A stretch of 64,000 nt of DNA from Flavobacterium cellulosilyticum (GTDB lineage Bacteria > Bacteroidota > Bacteroidia > Flavobacteriales > Flavobacteriaceae). The notes under the pieces were generated by a model, which was given only the letters and a program-made list of their open reading frames with translations, searched no databases and was not told the origin of the DNA. The translations under genes and the position numbers were made by a program. Below, in pieces: positions 1-9,020 of the stretch (within the stretch, counting starts at the first letter, position 1; each line of letters begins with the position of its first letter). The stretch lies in assembly GCF_004349355.1 (NCBI RefSeq), contig NZ_SMFK01000005.1, positions 1 to 64,000 on the forward strand, in the 5' to 3' direction.

Positions 1-240
1 TGCATCTTTGAGCTTTCTTTCAAGTTCCGAAATGCGTTCCTGTTCTGGCGTTTGCTTTAAATTGCCGTTCCCTGGAAAACTTCCTTGTCCGAACTCTTCA
101 TATTCTTTTCTCCATTTATACAACTGTGGAGCAGTAACTCCTAACTCTCTGGCCAGTTCTGAAATATTTGTTCTTTCAAAACTCAACTGGACTGCTTTCT
201 CTTTAAAAGCTCGGTCATAAATTATTCGCGTTTTTTTCAT
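1..240 (-). CDS. IS3-family transposase OrfA, N-terminal part (cut by window edge)
   Basis: Eighty codons run from an ATG at 240 to the left window edge without a stop. The protein starts MKKTRIIYDRAFKEKAVQLS and has the helix-turn-helix of IS3-type OrfA (residues about 24-46, with ELARELGV and QLYKWRKEYEE), followed by the start of the leucine-zipper-like coiled coil (ERISELERKL). OrfA binds the element ends and normally joins OrfB by -1 frameshifting to make the active transposase. Only the 5' part is visible, so intactness cannot be judged. Confidence 0.88.
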   Translation of the reverse strand, partial: MKKTRIIYDRAFKEKAVQLSFERTNISELARELGVTAPQLYKWRKEYEEFGQGSFPGNGNLKQTPEQERISELERKLKDA

Positions 241-298
241 AAATTAAAATTAAGGTTTTTATTCTTAACTTTTTATGCGGGTAAAGTTAGCATGTCCA
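1..298 (-). mobile_element. IS3-family insertion sequence, one end inside the window
   Basis: The OrfA gene reads out of the window to the left. The element end should therefore lie just upstream of its start, at about 275-298. Read on the minus strand, that segment begins TGGACATGCTAACTTTACCC, and a TG terminus is usual for IS3-family ends. The other inverted repeat is outside the window, so the exact boundary is an inference. Confidence 0.6.
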
Positions 299-402
299 AT
301 CTACTTGAACTCGTAGTATTTTATTATAGGAATAGTAATCAAATCAGTAAATGATATAACTCATTAAGTTAATTCTATAACACATATTCATCAACTGGAG
401 GT

Positions 403-410
403 TAACTTTG
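403..410 (+). promoter_or_regulatory. -7 promoter element for the Usp gene
   Basis: TAACTTTG matches the Bacteroidota -7 consensus TAnnTTTG and lies 23 nt before the ATG at 434. I see no clear TTG/TTTG -33 box at the usual distance, so only the -7 half is supported. Confidence 0.45.
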
Positions 411-433
411 TTTCTTAAAATAAAAAAATTTTT

Positions 434-880
434 ATGAAAAAAGTACTAATTACCTTGGATTATGATTCTAGCTCCCAAAAAGTTGCTGAAAGGGGTTTTA
501 CAATGGCTAAAGCAATGCAGGCTGAAATTATATTGTTACATGTAATCTCAAACCCCACATTATATTATACTGGATATACTGCTTCCTTTATTGGAATGAT
601 GCCATTACAAACAAAAAATGTAGATGATTTAAAAACTGTCGCCTTAAATTTTCTTGATAAAATAAAACATGAACTTGGAAATGAAGGTATTCAAATACTT
701 GTAAAAGAAGGGGATACTGTGGATTCAATATTAGAAGCAGCAAAAGATCTGCAAGCTGATATAATCGTGTTGGGCACGCACAGCAGGAAATGGTTGGAAA
801 ATATAGTTATGGGAAGTGTTGCTGAAAAAGTATTAAAAGACACCTCTTTACCGCTTTTCATTATTCCAACTAAAAAATAG
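434..880 (+). CDS. Universal stress protein, single UspA domain
   Basis: A 148-residue cytoplasmic protein with one Usp fold. The N-terminal strand KKVLITLDYD carries the usual Asp, and the C-terminal block VLGTHSRKWLENIVMGSVAE resembles the nucleotide-binding G-2X-G-9X-G-S/T signature. The second glycine is replaced, so ATP binding is uncertain. Usp proteins act in survival under starvation, oxidative or redox stress. It stands at the head of a run of stress genes (ferritin, PRC-barrel, HtrA), which fits that role. Confidence 0.9.
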   Translation: MKKVLITLDYDSSSQKVAERGFTMAKAMQAEIILLHVISNPTLYYTGYTASFIGMMPLQTKNVDDLKTVALNFLDKIKHELGNEGIQILVKEGDTVDSILEAAKDLQADIIVLGTHSRKWLENIVMGSVAEKVLKDTSLPLFIIPTKK

Positions 881-997
881 TAGCATATAGATTTTAGTTA
901 AGCAAAAAAAAATAATTCGCAAGGAAGAAATAGATACACTCTCTAATTTTTTCAATTGGCTAATCAACCTATTAAGTCAATAATAAAAAACAACATA

Positions 998-1212
998 ATG
1001 TTAAAAATAATTAATGATTTACCATCCCAATTACTAGGAGTTAAAGCATAATAAAAAATAACAGGTAAAGAATACGAAACGATTTTAATTCCTGCTTTAT
1101 AGGAAAAATTGAAGACAAACAAAAAAATCCAGATGCTTTTTGAGCTTGGATACAGTTTTACTTGATTTGATTTTAATGCTATGCTTGACGATGCTAAGAT
1201 GCCTATTGATAT
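998..1212 (+). pseudogene. STAS/SEC14 (SpoIIAA-like) domain protein, degraded
   Basis: Frame 998 reads MLKIINDLPSQLLGVKA, then TAA TAA, KITGKEYETILIPAL, TAG, EKLKTNKKIQMLFELGYSFT, TGA, FDFNAMLDDAK. With the stops ignored this is the N-terminal two thirds of the small SpoIIAA-like/STAS-SEC14 proteins common in environmental bacteria. At least four in-frame stops are present and the C-terminal part is missing, so the gene is dead. It lies between the Usp and flavin-reductase genes and was probably part of the same stress set. Confidence 0.72.
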
Positions 1213-1265
1213 GGAAAAAAAAATAGAGGAAAGATTATTCTATAGCGAGAAAAGCAATGTTGTAA

Positions 1266-1460
1266 CGAACCAATTTTAAGAATATTCATTGTTATACAGT
1301 AAGTGCAGACAAGAAAAAAAAATACTCGTATAGTTCTTATTTCAAATCTTTAAGTCGACTCGAATGCCAAAATAAGGAGGAGAAATTAGTATCAACTAAA
1401 TATGAATTGGTTTTTCCCACTGAGCCCGAGAACATAAATGAGAAACTATCTAATTCATAA
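1266..1460 (+). pseudogene. Unidentified C-terminal ORF fragment
   Basis: An open frame of 64 codons has no start codon and ends at TAA 1458-1460 (last residues PTEPENINEKLSNS). It looks like the 3' end of a lost gene. I do not recognise the family. It is listed so that the stretch between the STAS relic and the reductase gene is accounted for. Confidence 0.3.
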
Positions 1461-1471
1461 ATTAAAATAAG

Positions 1472-2143
1472 ATGAAACAACATATTGTAAAAATAAAATC
1501 AATAGATAAAATCACACACGATGTATTGAAAATTGTTACCGAAAAACCTAAAAAGTACCTCTTTACACCAGGTCAAGCCACAGATATTTCTATAAAAAAA
1601 GAGGGTTGGAGCGATAAAGAAAATCCGTTCACTTTCACTGGTCTGCCGGAGAATAATTATCTCGAATTTACTATTAAAACATATCCTTCGCATAAAAATG
1701 TGACAAACGAACTTCTCCATCTAAAAATAAACGATGAGTTAATTTTACATGAGGTTTATGGTGCAATCAGCTACAAAGGAGAAGGTGTATTTATAGCAGG
1801 AGGTGCAGGAATTACTCCGTTTATTTCCATTTTCAGGGATTTACACTCGAAAAATGAAATAGGGAATAATAAACTCATTTTTGCCAATAAAACTAAGAAT
1901 GACATCATCCTAGAAGAGGAATTTGCAGCATTATTAGGTATTAATTTCATCAATATTTTGTCGGATGAAAATGTTGAGGGATATGCTAAAGGACAAATTA
2001 CGAAAGATTTCATTCAAGCAAACAGTGGCGGAACAAATCAATTTTTTTATCTCTGCGGTCCTCCGCCAATGATGGAAGCAATCGAAAAACAATTAGCCGA
2101 TTTGCATGTAGATAAAAAATCAATTGTAAAAGAAGAATTTTAA
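1472..2143 (+). CDS. FAD-binding oxidoreductase, ferredoxin-NADP reductase fold (flavodoxin reductase-like)
   Basis: A 223-residue protein with the two-domain FNR fold. The FAD domain carries the RxYS-equivalent NPFTFT (51-56). The NAD(P) domain carries GGAGITPF (110-117) and the C-terminal CGPPPMM (195-201). There is no C-terminal 2Fe-2S domain, so it probably passes electrons between NAD(P)H and a separate partner such as flavodoxin, ferredoxin or a haem protein. The ferritin gene follows after only 24 nt and is likely co-transcribed. A role in reducing stored iron is plausible but is an inference. Confidence 0.85.
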   Translation: MKQHIVKIKSIDKITHDVLKIVTEKPKKYLFTPGQATDISIKKEGWSDKENPFTFTGLPENNYLEFTIKTYPSHKNVTNELLHLKINDELILHEVYGAISYKGEGVFIAGGAGITPFISIFRDLHSKNEIGNNKLIFANKTKNDIILEEEFAALLGINFINILSDENVEGYAKGQITKDFIQANSGGTNQFFYLCGPPPMMEAIEKQLADLHVDKKSIVKEEF

Positions 2144-2167
2144 ATAACACATTAAATAAAAAATCAC

Positions 2168-2719
2168 ATGAAAACGAACAGACTTTCAAAAACTATTACA
2201 GCAGCATTAAATGCACAAATGACAAAAGAAGCACATGCTTCGCAAATATATTTATCTTATGCAGCTTGGGCCGACGAACAGGGATTCTCAGGTATAGCAA
2301 GTTTTCTTTTCAGACATGCTAATGAGGAACGGAACCACATGATGAAAATAGTAGAATACATTTTAAAAAGAGGTGCTGAGGTAGAAGTGATTGCTATTCC
2401 TGCTCCACCCGAGAATCCAGTAAGTATAAACAACTGTTTTGAAAAAATTTTCGAGCACGAAGTTGATAATACAAATGCCATTTACAAAGTGGTAAAGTTG
2501 AGCCATGCAGAAGAGGATTGGGCAACATATAATTTTATGCAATGGTTTGTTATGGAACAAGTGGAAGAAGAAACGCTTGCGATGAACTTATTGGATAAAA
2601 TGAAAATAGCAGGAGGCGAAAAAATGAGTAGTGATGCTTTATATTCATTTGACAAAGATATGGCAAATGCATCTGATGAAGTGAGACCCGCACAAGAGGC
2701 AACAACAGAGAATCCCTAA
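2168..2719 (+). CDS. ftnA: Bacterial non-haem ferritin
   Basis: A 183-residue four-helix-bundle ferritin that oxidises Fe(II) and stores iron as a 24-mer cage. Ferroxidase ligands are visible: Glu21 (KEAHAS), Glu54 and His57 (NEERNH), Glu98 (HEVD), and Glu130-Gln131 with Glu133/134 in MEQVEEE. The C-terminal tail after about residue 165 is acidic and slightly longer than in E. coli FtnA. It sits 24 nt after the flavin reductase gene, suggesting coupled iron storage and reduction under stress. Confidence 0.95.
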   Translation: MKTNRLSKTITAALNAQMTKEAHASQIYLSYAAWADEQGFSGIASFLFRHANEERNHMMKIVEYILKRGAEVEVIAIPAPPENPVSINNCFEKIFEHEVDNTNAIYKVVKLSHAEEDWATYNFMQWFVMEQVEEETLAMNLLDKMKIAGGEKMSSDALYSFDKDMANASDEVRPAQEATTENP

Positions 2720-2854
2720 ATTTTTAAGCAACATTCTTTAGACTGCAATTAATTCCCAAAAGAATATTATTATAGAAGAATTGGATGTTAGTCCACAGGA
2801 ATTTATTGATTTAGATTACGAAAAAATGTAATTGTTGAAATAAAAATAAATATT

Positions 2855-3595
2855 ATGAAACGAAAAATTAAAAGTCTGATTGGTTTTACCATTCATGCTA
2901 CAGATGGAGAAATAGGCAAAGTAAAAGAGTTTTACTTTGACGACAGAACTTGGACAATACGGTATATAATTGTAGAGACAGGAAGTTGGCTCATCGGCAG
3001 AAAAATTTTGCTGTCGCCACAAGCTTTGCTTACCCCAGATTGGGAGAAGCAAACTTTTCCGGTTAATCTAACCATGGCACAGATAAAGGACAGTCCAAAA
3101 ATTGATACGGATAAGCCTATATCTCGTCAGCATGAAATGGATTTATATGGGTATTATCCCTGGGGGAATTACTATTGGGGAGGTAGCATGGGTAATGTAG
3201 GAATGGGTATGTCTTATCCTATAGGCTTGAAATATATACAAAAAAAAGAACCGGATGTACCCCATGACTCTCATTTAAGAAGCACTGAAGCGATATCGGG
3301 TTATAATATTCAAGCAACAGATGGAGGAATTGGTGATGTAGAAGATTTGATAATCAATGACCAAACATGGGCAATTGATTATCTGGAAGTGGATACTGGT
3401 AATTGTTTTCCCGGAAAAAAGGTTTTGATAGCTCCCAAATGGATCAGCGAAATAAACTGGGAAACTTCTTCGGTGATTGTAAATGCATCTGAAGATCAGG
3501 TCAAAAACAGTCCGAAATATATTGATAATCAAGCGTTAAGTGATTCTTATGAAACCGATCTACAGAATTATTATGAATATATTAAGCGTAAATGA
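2855..3595 (+). CDS. Tandem PRC-barrel domain protein
   Basis: A 246-residue protein with two PRC-barrel copies. The first is at about 1-76 (IGFTIHATDGEIGKVKEFYF) and the second at about 147-222 (ISGYNIQATDGGIGDVEDLI). A Tyr/Trp/Gly/Met-rich linker (about 105-130, with YGYYPWGNYYWGG) joins them. PRC-barrels are protein-interaction modules known from photosynthetic reaction centres and RimM; this arrangement recurs in bacterial stress islands without a defined function. There is no signal peptide. A short orphan reading frame just upstream ends at 2830 and may be a fragment of a lost gene. Confidence 0.85.
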   Translation: MKRKIKSLIGFTIHATDGEIGKVKEFYFDDRTWTIRYIIVETGSWLIGRKILLSPQALLTPDWEKQTFPVNLTMAQIKDSPKIDTDKPISRQHEMDLYGYYPWGNYYWGGSMGNVGMGMSYPIGLKYIQKKEPDVPHDSHLRSTEAISGYNIQATDGGIGDVEDLIINDQTWAIDYLEVDTGNCFPGKKVLIAPKWISEINWETSSVIVNASEDQVKNSPKYIDNQALSDSYETDLQNYYEYIKRK

Positions 3596-3921
3596 AATTT
3601 TGTTCCTCATTCATTTATGGAAATAAATAATTGAAATATAAAGGCTCTTGCTTACCCTCTATCGAACAAAGGTACAGTGGCAAATGCAAGATTGTTGTAT
3701 TTAATAGATGAGAAGTGCTAGTGAAGTCATAGCTTTGAAATAAATAAATGCTGCTAGATAAGTACTTTCGAACTAATTTAATGAAACATTAATGGTAGAA
3801 TTAAAGTTTAAAAAACTAACTTTAAAAAAATGAAAGTCTTCAATTAAAGAAGCACATTTTTTTTTGAGTTTTGATGTGATATTTGTAGAAGAAACAGCAA
3901 AAGACTGCGATATTTATTATA

Positions 3922-4530
3922 TAGGCATTCAAGCAGATGGTACGCATTAGTTTCTGATCTTGAAACATTAAAAAACTTGGTAGCGCTCCAACAACTAAAA
4001 TAACTCCAATATAATTTTACTATATGAAATCGCCATGATTCCAAATGACAAACACAAATAAAGAACGGCGATACCATATTCCTTTAAAAAAAACAAATAT
4101 TATCTACCTATAAAAGAAAGTCCTTTGACTCTGGAAAAGCTATTAGATCAAATAGTAGGTTAGAACATTTTCCAAATTGCAGCCTTTCCAATGATTTTAC
4201 TTGTTGTATTAGAGTGGATTCTTACAATTGCATAAAAAAAAGATTATTATAATAGCATAGACACGATTTCTGCCACATTTATAGGTAGTGTAAATGTTGG
4301 TATTTCAGCTTTATTAAAAATAGGAATTTTTGGAATTATTCTGTTTTTTTATAATATTATTCCTTCGAGCATCCCAATCGTATGGTGGGCATACTTCCTT
4401 TGCATTATTGCAATAGATTTTTTTAAATATTGGTCACATCGATTAACCCATATTAATAGTTTTTGGTGGGCAACTCATGTTACAAACTACAATTCAGAAA
4501 AATATAACTTGTCTGTGACTTTTAGGTTGG
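3922..4530 (+). repeat. Direct repeat copy 1 (flanks htrA)
   Basis: This segment is repeated at 6232-6753 in the same orientation. Both copies start AGGCATTCAAGCAG, share a stretch ending ACTAAAATAACTCCAATATAA, and continue into the same degraded sterol-desaturase sequence as far as CTTTTAGGTTGG. Copy 1 carries about 80 extra bases near 4030-4110. The HtrA gene lies between the copies. Confidence 0.8.
4112..4530 (+). pseudogene. Sterol desaturase / fatty acid hydroxylase family, degraded N-terminal part (copy 1)
   Basis: With stops ignored, the frame reads LTLEKLLDQIVG, then membrane stretches (IAAFPMILLVVLEWI), then the histidine-box region FFKYWSHRLTHINSFWWATH followed by NSEKYNLSV. This is typical of the membrane-bound di-iron sterol desaturase family. 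Several stops interrupt it and the 3' half is absent. It is a duplicate of the relic at 6335-7331. Confidence 0.75.
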
Positions 4531-4719
4531 GGATATGGCTTGGGCCGAAATAGAATCAGTATATTCATTTAATAAAAATTTCTATAGATAACCAAGAATA
4601 ATATCCAATGAAGGCCATCTACTAGAATTGGAAAATAGCATCAATACACATGAAAAGGTGGTATTGTTTTGTGGTCATGTAGCTTTGCATTAATAAGATA
4701 AATTTTAAAAATTACTTTT
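4531..4719. other. Gap before htrA
   Basis: No intact gene is present. One frame reads ISNEGHLLELENSINTHEKV and continues to about 4690, a short unidentified relic. No promoter motif is convincing directly before the htrA start at 4720. Confidence 0.3.
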
Positions 4720-6219
4720 ATGAAAAAAAAAATAATAATTATAGTTCTGTTTTCAATCATTCAGATTTTTAGCACCAGCTGCTCGGACAAAAAAAAATCA
4801 TCTGATTTTGTTTCTACTGATGGTATTGTGACAGCATATTCTGGTGGCAATACAGAAATGGGGAATAAATCAAACGGAATTGGAGATTTTGTAGCCGCAT
4901 CAAAAGCGGTAATGCCTGCAGTGATTCATATTAAAATCCTCTTAAAACCGGCAACAGAGAATACTAATTTTAGACAACCCTATGGCACGCAATCCAGAAG
5001 CAATGTTCCTGCAATGGCTTCAGGTTCTGGTGTAATAATTTCCCAAGACGGATATATAGCAACAAACAATCATGTTATAGAAAATGCATCAGAAATTAAA
5101 GTCATATTACCGGATAAGCGTGAGTTTTCAGCTGAATTAATTGGTCGTGACCCAAATACCGATCTAGCGCTTTTAAAGATAAAAGCAGACGGACTTCCAA
5201 TTGTAAAATTAGGAAATTCAGATAATGTACAGATTGGCGAATGGGTTTTGGCTATTGGTTATCCTTTCTCGCTAAATACAACTGTTACTGCTGGTATTAT
5301 AAGTGCTAAGGCAAGAAGCATCGGAATAATTAACCGCCCTGGGAGTAACAATTCTCAAAGTAATTCAGGTACAACTGCTAATACAGCAATTGAATCTTTT
5401 ATTCAAACTGATGCTGCAATTAATCCAGGAAATAGTGGAGGTGCACTTGTAAACACAGCCGGAGAACTTATAGGTATTAATAGCGCGATTGCTTCTCAAA
5501 CTGGTAGCTATGCAGGATATTCATTTGCAATACCTGTAAACTTGGCTAAGAAAATTCTGGATGATCTTAAACAATATGGTTCTGTAAATCGAGGAGTATT
5601 GGGAGTTGCATTTCCTTCACCTTCAGATGAACAACGGTATTTCAAGCAACAGGGTATTGCCCTTGGGACAGTAAATGGCGTCTATATAACGAATGTAATG
5701 AACAATAGCGCAGCAGCTGAAGCCGGTCTTAAAGAAGGCGATATTATACAAAGTATAGATGGAACGCAATTGGCTTCATCGACAGAGTTTTCGGAAAGGA
5801 TTGCTAGACATCGACCTGAAGATATAATCAAACTAAGCTATTTGCGTGACGGAAAAATCAAGACTGTTTCTGCAACTTTAAAAAAGGAAGCGCCAACAAA
5901 GACAACATCTAATAGTAATAAATCGCTCGACCAAATTTATGATAAGCTCGGTGTCAGTTTTGCGCCGCTTACAGAAGGTCAGAAACAATATTTCAATATT
6001 AATTCAGGGGTAGTAGTAACAAATGTTCGCATGGGCGGTTTTTTTGACCATAATGGAATTCCTGTCGGAACCATAATTGCCTATATAAACGGCAAACCTA
6101 TCAATAGTTCTAAAGATATTGATCTGGCCTTTTTATCTGCTCAAAGAGGAATTATACAAATATTTGCAATTGCACCTGATGGATCTAAGGTAATATTTAA
6201 TCTTTCTTTGGGTACTTAA
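4720..6219 (+). CDS. htrA: HtrA/DegP-family S1C serine protease, lipoprotein, two PDZ domains
   Basis: A 499-residue periplasmic protein-quality protease. The N-terminus is a lipoprotein signal with a lipobox ending at Cys21 (FSTSC), so it is likely membrane-tethered. The trypsin-like domain (about 55-270) shows the full triad: His118 (TNNHVI), Asp148 (NTDLALL) and Ser239 (NPGNSGGALV). Two PDZ domains follow (about 285-385 and 400-495). It degrades or refolds damaged envelope proteins under heat or oxidative stress. The gene is flanked by two copies of the same degraded sterol-desaturase segment, so it lies between duplicated DNA. Confidence 0.95.
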   Translation: MKKKIIIIVLFSIIQIFSTSCSDKKKSSDFVSTDGIVTAYSGGNTEMGNKSNGIGDFVAASKAVMPAVIHIKILLKPATENTNFRQPYGTQSRSNVPAMASGSGVIISQDGYIATNNHVIENASEIKVILPDKREFSAELIGRDPNTDLALLKIKADGLPIVKLGNSDNVQIGEWVLAIGYPFSLNTTVTAGIISAKARSIGIINRPGSNNSQSNSGTTANTAIESFIQTDAAINPGNSGGALVNTAGELIGINSAIASQTGSYAGYSFAIPVNLAKKILDDLKQYGSVNRGVLGVAFPSPSDEQRYFKQQGIALGTVNGVYITNVMNNSAAAEAGLKEGDIIQSIDGTQLASSTEFSERIARHRPEDIIKLSYLRDGKIKTVSATLKKEAPTKTTSNSNKSLDQIYDKLGVSFAPLTEGQKQYFNINSGVVVTNVRMGGFFDHNGIPVGTIIAYINGKPINSSKDIDLAFLSAQRGIIQIFAIAPDGSKVIFNLSLGT

Positions 6220-6231
6220 TAATCATTAATT

Positions 6232-6753
6232 AAGGCATTCAAGCAGGTAGTCTGCATTAGTATCTCATCTTGAAATATAAAAAAAACTTGGAAGTGCTAC
6301 AACAACTAAAATAACTCCAATATAATTTGACAATATGAAAGAAAATCTTTTGACTATGGAAATGCTATTAGATCAAATAATAGGTCTAAATATTATCCAA
6401 ATTGCAGCTATTCCAATAATTTTACTTGTTGCTTTGGAGTGGTTCTAACCATTATTCAAAAAAAAGAGTATTATAATAGGGTAGACACCTTATAGGCCAC
6501 ATTTATAGGTCTTGTAAATGTTGGTATCTCAGCTTTACTAAAAATACGGATTTTCGGGCTTATACTATTTTTTATAATGTTATTCCGTGGAGCATCCCAA
6601 GCGAATGGTATGCATACGTTCTTTGCATTATTGCAATAGATTTTTGTAGATACTGTTCACATCGATTAACCCATGTTAATCGTTTTTGGTGGGCAACTCA
6701 TGTTACACAACACAATTCAGAAAAATTTAACTTGTCTGTGGCTTTTAGGTTGG
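6232..6753 (+). repeat. Direct repeat copy 2 (flanks htrA)
   Basis: Second copy of the segment at 3922-4530, in the same orientation and with many point differences. Its desaturase sequence continues past the repeat end to 7331, so this is the longer and presumably parental copy. Confidence 0.8.
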
Positions 6754-7331
6754 TTTGGACACAATACATTAAATTCATCTTTTTTAATCCTGTAATTTAA
6801 ATGGGATTTGACTCTGTAATTTTTTTATATGTCACTAAATCGAAGTACTCTATCAATTCTGGATTCATACTGAATATATTAGAATATTACAGGCTCCAAT
6901 TGAATATATTTTTGTTACACCATCTCATCACAGAGTGCATCATTCATGTAATAAAAAATATTTGGATAAGAACTTTGGATCAATATTTATTATCTGGGAC
7001 AGATTATTTGGAACTTTTCAAGCAGAGGAAGAACAGACATTTTTATGGCATCACGACACCAATTAATTCCTATAACCCCATTACTTTAAACTTTCATGTA
7101 TGGAAAGACATCTTCTTAGATGTAATTAAAAGTTGGTCATTAAAAGAGGCATATGCAATGATGTTTACAAACCCATCTCAATTAGAAGCTGTTAAGAGTG
7201 AATTCAATTCTATTTATTTGAAGGAAATGGAACAATTATATAAGGCGGATGTTGATTTTTTAAAAAAAAATAACCCTGAAAAAAGTAATGACCTAGAGCT
7301 ATTAGTCAGCGATCAAATAGTAAAAACCTAA
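6335..7331 (+). pseudogene. Sterol desaturase / fatty acid hydroxylase family, frameshifted (copy 2)
   Basis: The relic opens with ATG at 6335 (MKENLLTMEMLLDQII). It runs through membrane segments and the histidine-box region CSHRLTHVNRFWWATH, then NSEKFNLSVAFRL. In other frames it continues with a second histidine region and RLFGTFQ, then YGITTPINSYNPITLNFHVW, which closes the family domain. Stops and at least two frame changes break it. The open stretch 6801-7331 is the out-of-frame 3' end of this gene rather than a separate protein. The family hydroxylates or desaturates sterols and lipids using a di-iron centre. Confidence 0.8.
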
Positions 7332-7613
7332 AAAACGATTGCCAACGGTGTATTAATGTAGTGCTACTTCTAGCCTAATTAATTATTATTGATTATTTAG
7401 GAAAGGTATAAAAAACTAAAAATAATAAAAGACATATGCAGTTTTGGATTGCAATCGAAACGATAGAGAGATGCCAGTATTCAAGGATTAAAAGTGAAAG
7501 AATGTGTGAATCTTGTAAGTCTTTCATATATTATGTAACACTTATTCGTTTTTATGTATTTACCTTTGTTAGAGGTGATTACTATTTAAAACGATAGTAA
7601 TAATAATAACCTA
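7332..7613. other. Gap between desaturase relic and lmo0937 relic
   Basis: No gene is visible. A TACCTTTG at 7561-7568 matches the -7 consensus and lies about 50 nt before the small membrane-protein relic, but no -33 box is found. A GCCAACGG tail follows the upstream stop. Confidence 0.3.
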
Positions 7614-7770
7614 AAAAAAAATTATTATAAATTTACTTTACATCGTAGCGGTAATTTTAATTATTGGCTGGCTAGTTGGATTTTTTGCTTTTCAAATCGG
7701 TTAGTTGACACATTTATTGCTATTTATTACAATTGTCGCAATAGTTGTTAAAGTCATTCAAGGAAAATGA
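7614..7770 (+). pseudogene. lmo0937-family small membrane protein, degraded
   Basis: The frame ending at TGA 7768 reads NLLYIVAVILIIGWLVGFFA, then FQIG, TAG, LTHLLLFITIVAIVVKVIQG, K. This matches the roughly 50-residue, two-helix lmo0937 family frequent in stress clusters. The start codon is lost and TAG interrupts the loop between the helices, so it is no longer functional. Confidence 0.7.
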
Positions 7771-7869
7771 AAACTATAATTAATAAACCTTCTTTGTACT
7801 CTATCTGACGATAGCTGAAAAAGGAAATGGTATCGAATAAATATTTTAACACTTAAAAAGAAATTTATT

Positions 7870-8472
7870 ATGGCAGAAATTAAGATTGAACAGAAAAAAC
7901 CGATTTGGCCTTGGTTGTTACTTGGCCTTGTAATCGTTGGACTGCTTGTATATTTTCTGGTATTTCGTGATAACGGCGAAAATACAGAGGTAGTACCTGA
8001 AGCAGATTCCATCACTAATACGAACGAATCTGACCTTTTAGGAGTAAAAGAAAATAACGGCACCGTTGCGGCTTATGTAAATTTTGTAGAAAACAGTAAA
8101 GAAAAAATGAGTCTGGATCATGAATATACAAATGAAGCGCTATTAAAACTAATTGAGGCTACTGATGCTACGGCCAATGCGGTTGGATATGAAGTTCATG
8201 CAGATTTAGAAAAGGCAAGGGAATATGCAAAAATGATTGAACAAGATTCTATTGAAACAACACATGCGGATAATATTAGAAAGGCAGATGATATTTTAAC
8301 CAATGTATTGCAAAACATCCAAAAGGCTAAATATCCGGAATTGACGAATGAAGTTGCAGAATTAAAAATTGCATCAGAATCAATAAAACCGGGAGTACTT
8401 ACTCTTGAGCAAAAAGATGCAGTTAAGAATTACTTTGAAAAGGCTTCTGACCTTCTTCAAAAAATGAATTAA
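7870..8472 (+). CDS. Single-pass membrane protein with helical extracytoplasmic domain, unknown function
   Basis: A 200-residue protein with a cytoplasmic start rich in charge (MAEIKIEQKKP), one membrane segment (about 12-31, IWPWLLLGLVIVGLLVYFLV), an acidic linker, and a mostly helical C-terminal region (about 65-200). I do not recognise a named family. It is the first gene of a tight operon (gaps of 15, 11 and 15 nt) with a PRC-barrel protein, a baeRF protein and an HPF-like protein. It may place a stress sensor or scaffold at the membrane; this is an inference. Confidence 0.8.
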   Translation: MAEIKIEQKKPIWPWLLLGLVIVGLLVYFLVFRDNGENTEVVPEADSITNTNESDLLGVKENNGTVAAYVNFVENSKEKMSLDHEYTNEALLKLIEATDATANAVGYEVHADLEKAREYAKMIEQDSIETTHADNIRKADDILTNVLQNIQKAKYPELTNEVAELKIASESIKPGVLTLEQKDAVKNYFEKASDLLQKMN

Positions 8473-8487
8473 TCTTTAAAAATTAAA

Positions 8488-9009
8488 ATGATGACAAAAA
8501 CAAACAAAAATCTTTTTAATCTGGACGAATTATCCGGTTATAAAGTGGCCGAAAATTATAGCGATGTAAGGGGTTGGGATGTAAAAGATGCAAATAACCG
8601 TATTATTGGGAAAGTGGATCATTTGCTGGTAAACAAAACTGACGAACGAGTAGTTTATCTAGATGTTGAAGTTGATGAGACGTTGATAGAAGAAGAGCAT
8701 AATACGTATCAAAGCAAAGTTAACGAAGGTTTGCATGAGTTTGTAAACAAGGAAGGGGAAAATCACCTGATTATTCCTATCGGCATGGCAGTTATAGATG
8801 AGAAGAACAAATCGGTAAATACCAATCAAATTGATAGCTCAACTTTTGCTAAAGCTAAACGGTTTACAAAGGGAGATGCGATAGATTTTGCATACGAATT
8901 ATATTTAGTTCGCCATTACGGGAGAGATAACACGATTCACAATTCGAATAGTGTCGATGGATTTTATGATCGTGAAGAGTTTAATAATACTTTTCATCGA
9001 AAAGAATAA
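8488..9009 (+). CDS. PRC-barrel domain protein
   Basis: A 173-residue soluble protein. The PRC-barrel covers about 12-110, with SDVRGWDVKDANNRIIGKVD followed by LLVN and, later, HLIIPIGMAVID. The C-terminal part (115-173) is charged and contains RHYGRDN. Start ATG ATG is ambiguous by one codon. It is the second gene of the 7870-10505 operon. The family is an interaction module with no enzyme activity expected, and the exact role is unknown. Confidence 0.85.
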   Translation: MMTKTNKNLFNLDELSGYKVAENYSDVRGWDVKDANNRIIGKVDHLLVNKTDERVVYLDVEVDETLIEEEHNTYQSKVNEGLHEFVNKEGENHLIIPIGMAVIDEKNKSVNTNQIDSSTFAKAKRFTKGDAIDFAYELYLVRHYGRDNTIHNSNSVDGFYDREEFNNTFHRKE

Positions 9010-9020
9010 AAAAAAAAATT

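Noticed and set aside
6801..7331. 176-codon open frame as a separate protein
   Set aside because: Its second half matches the end of the sterol desaturase family in frame (YGITTPINSYNP) and the first half is the same gene in a wrong frame, so it is part of the pseudogene.
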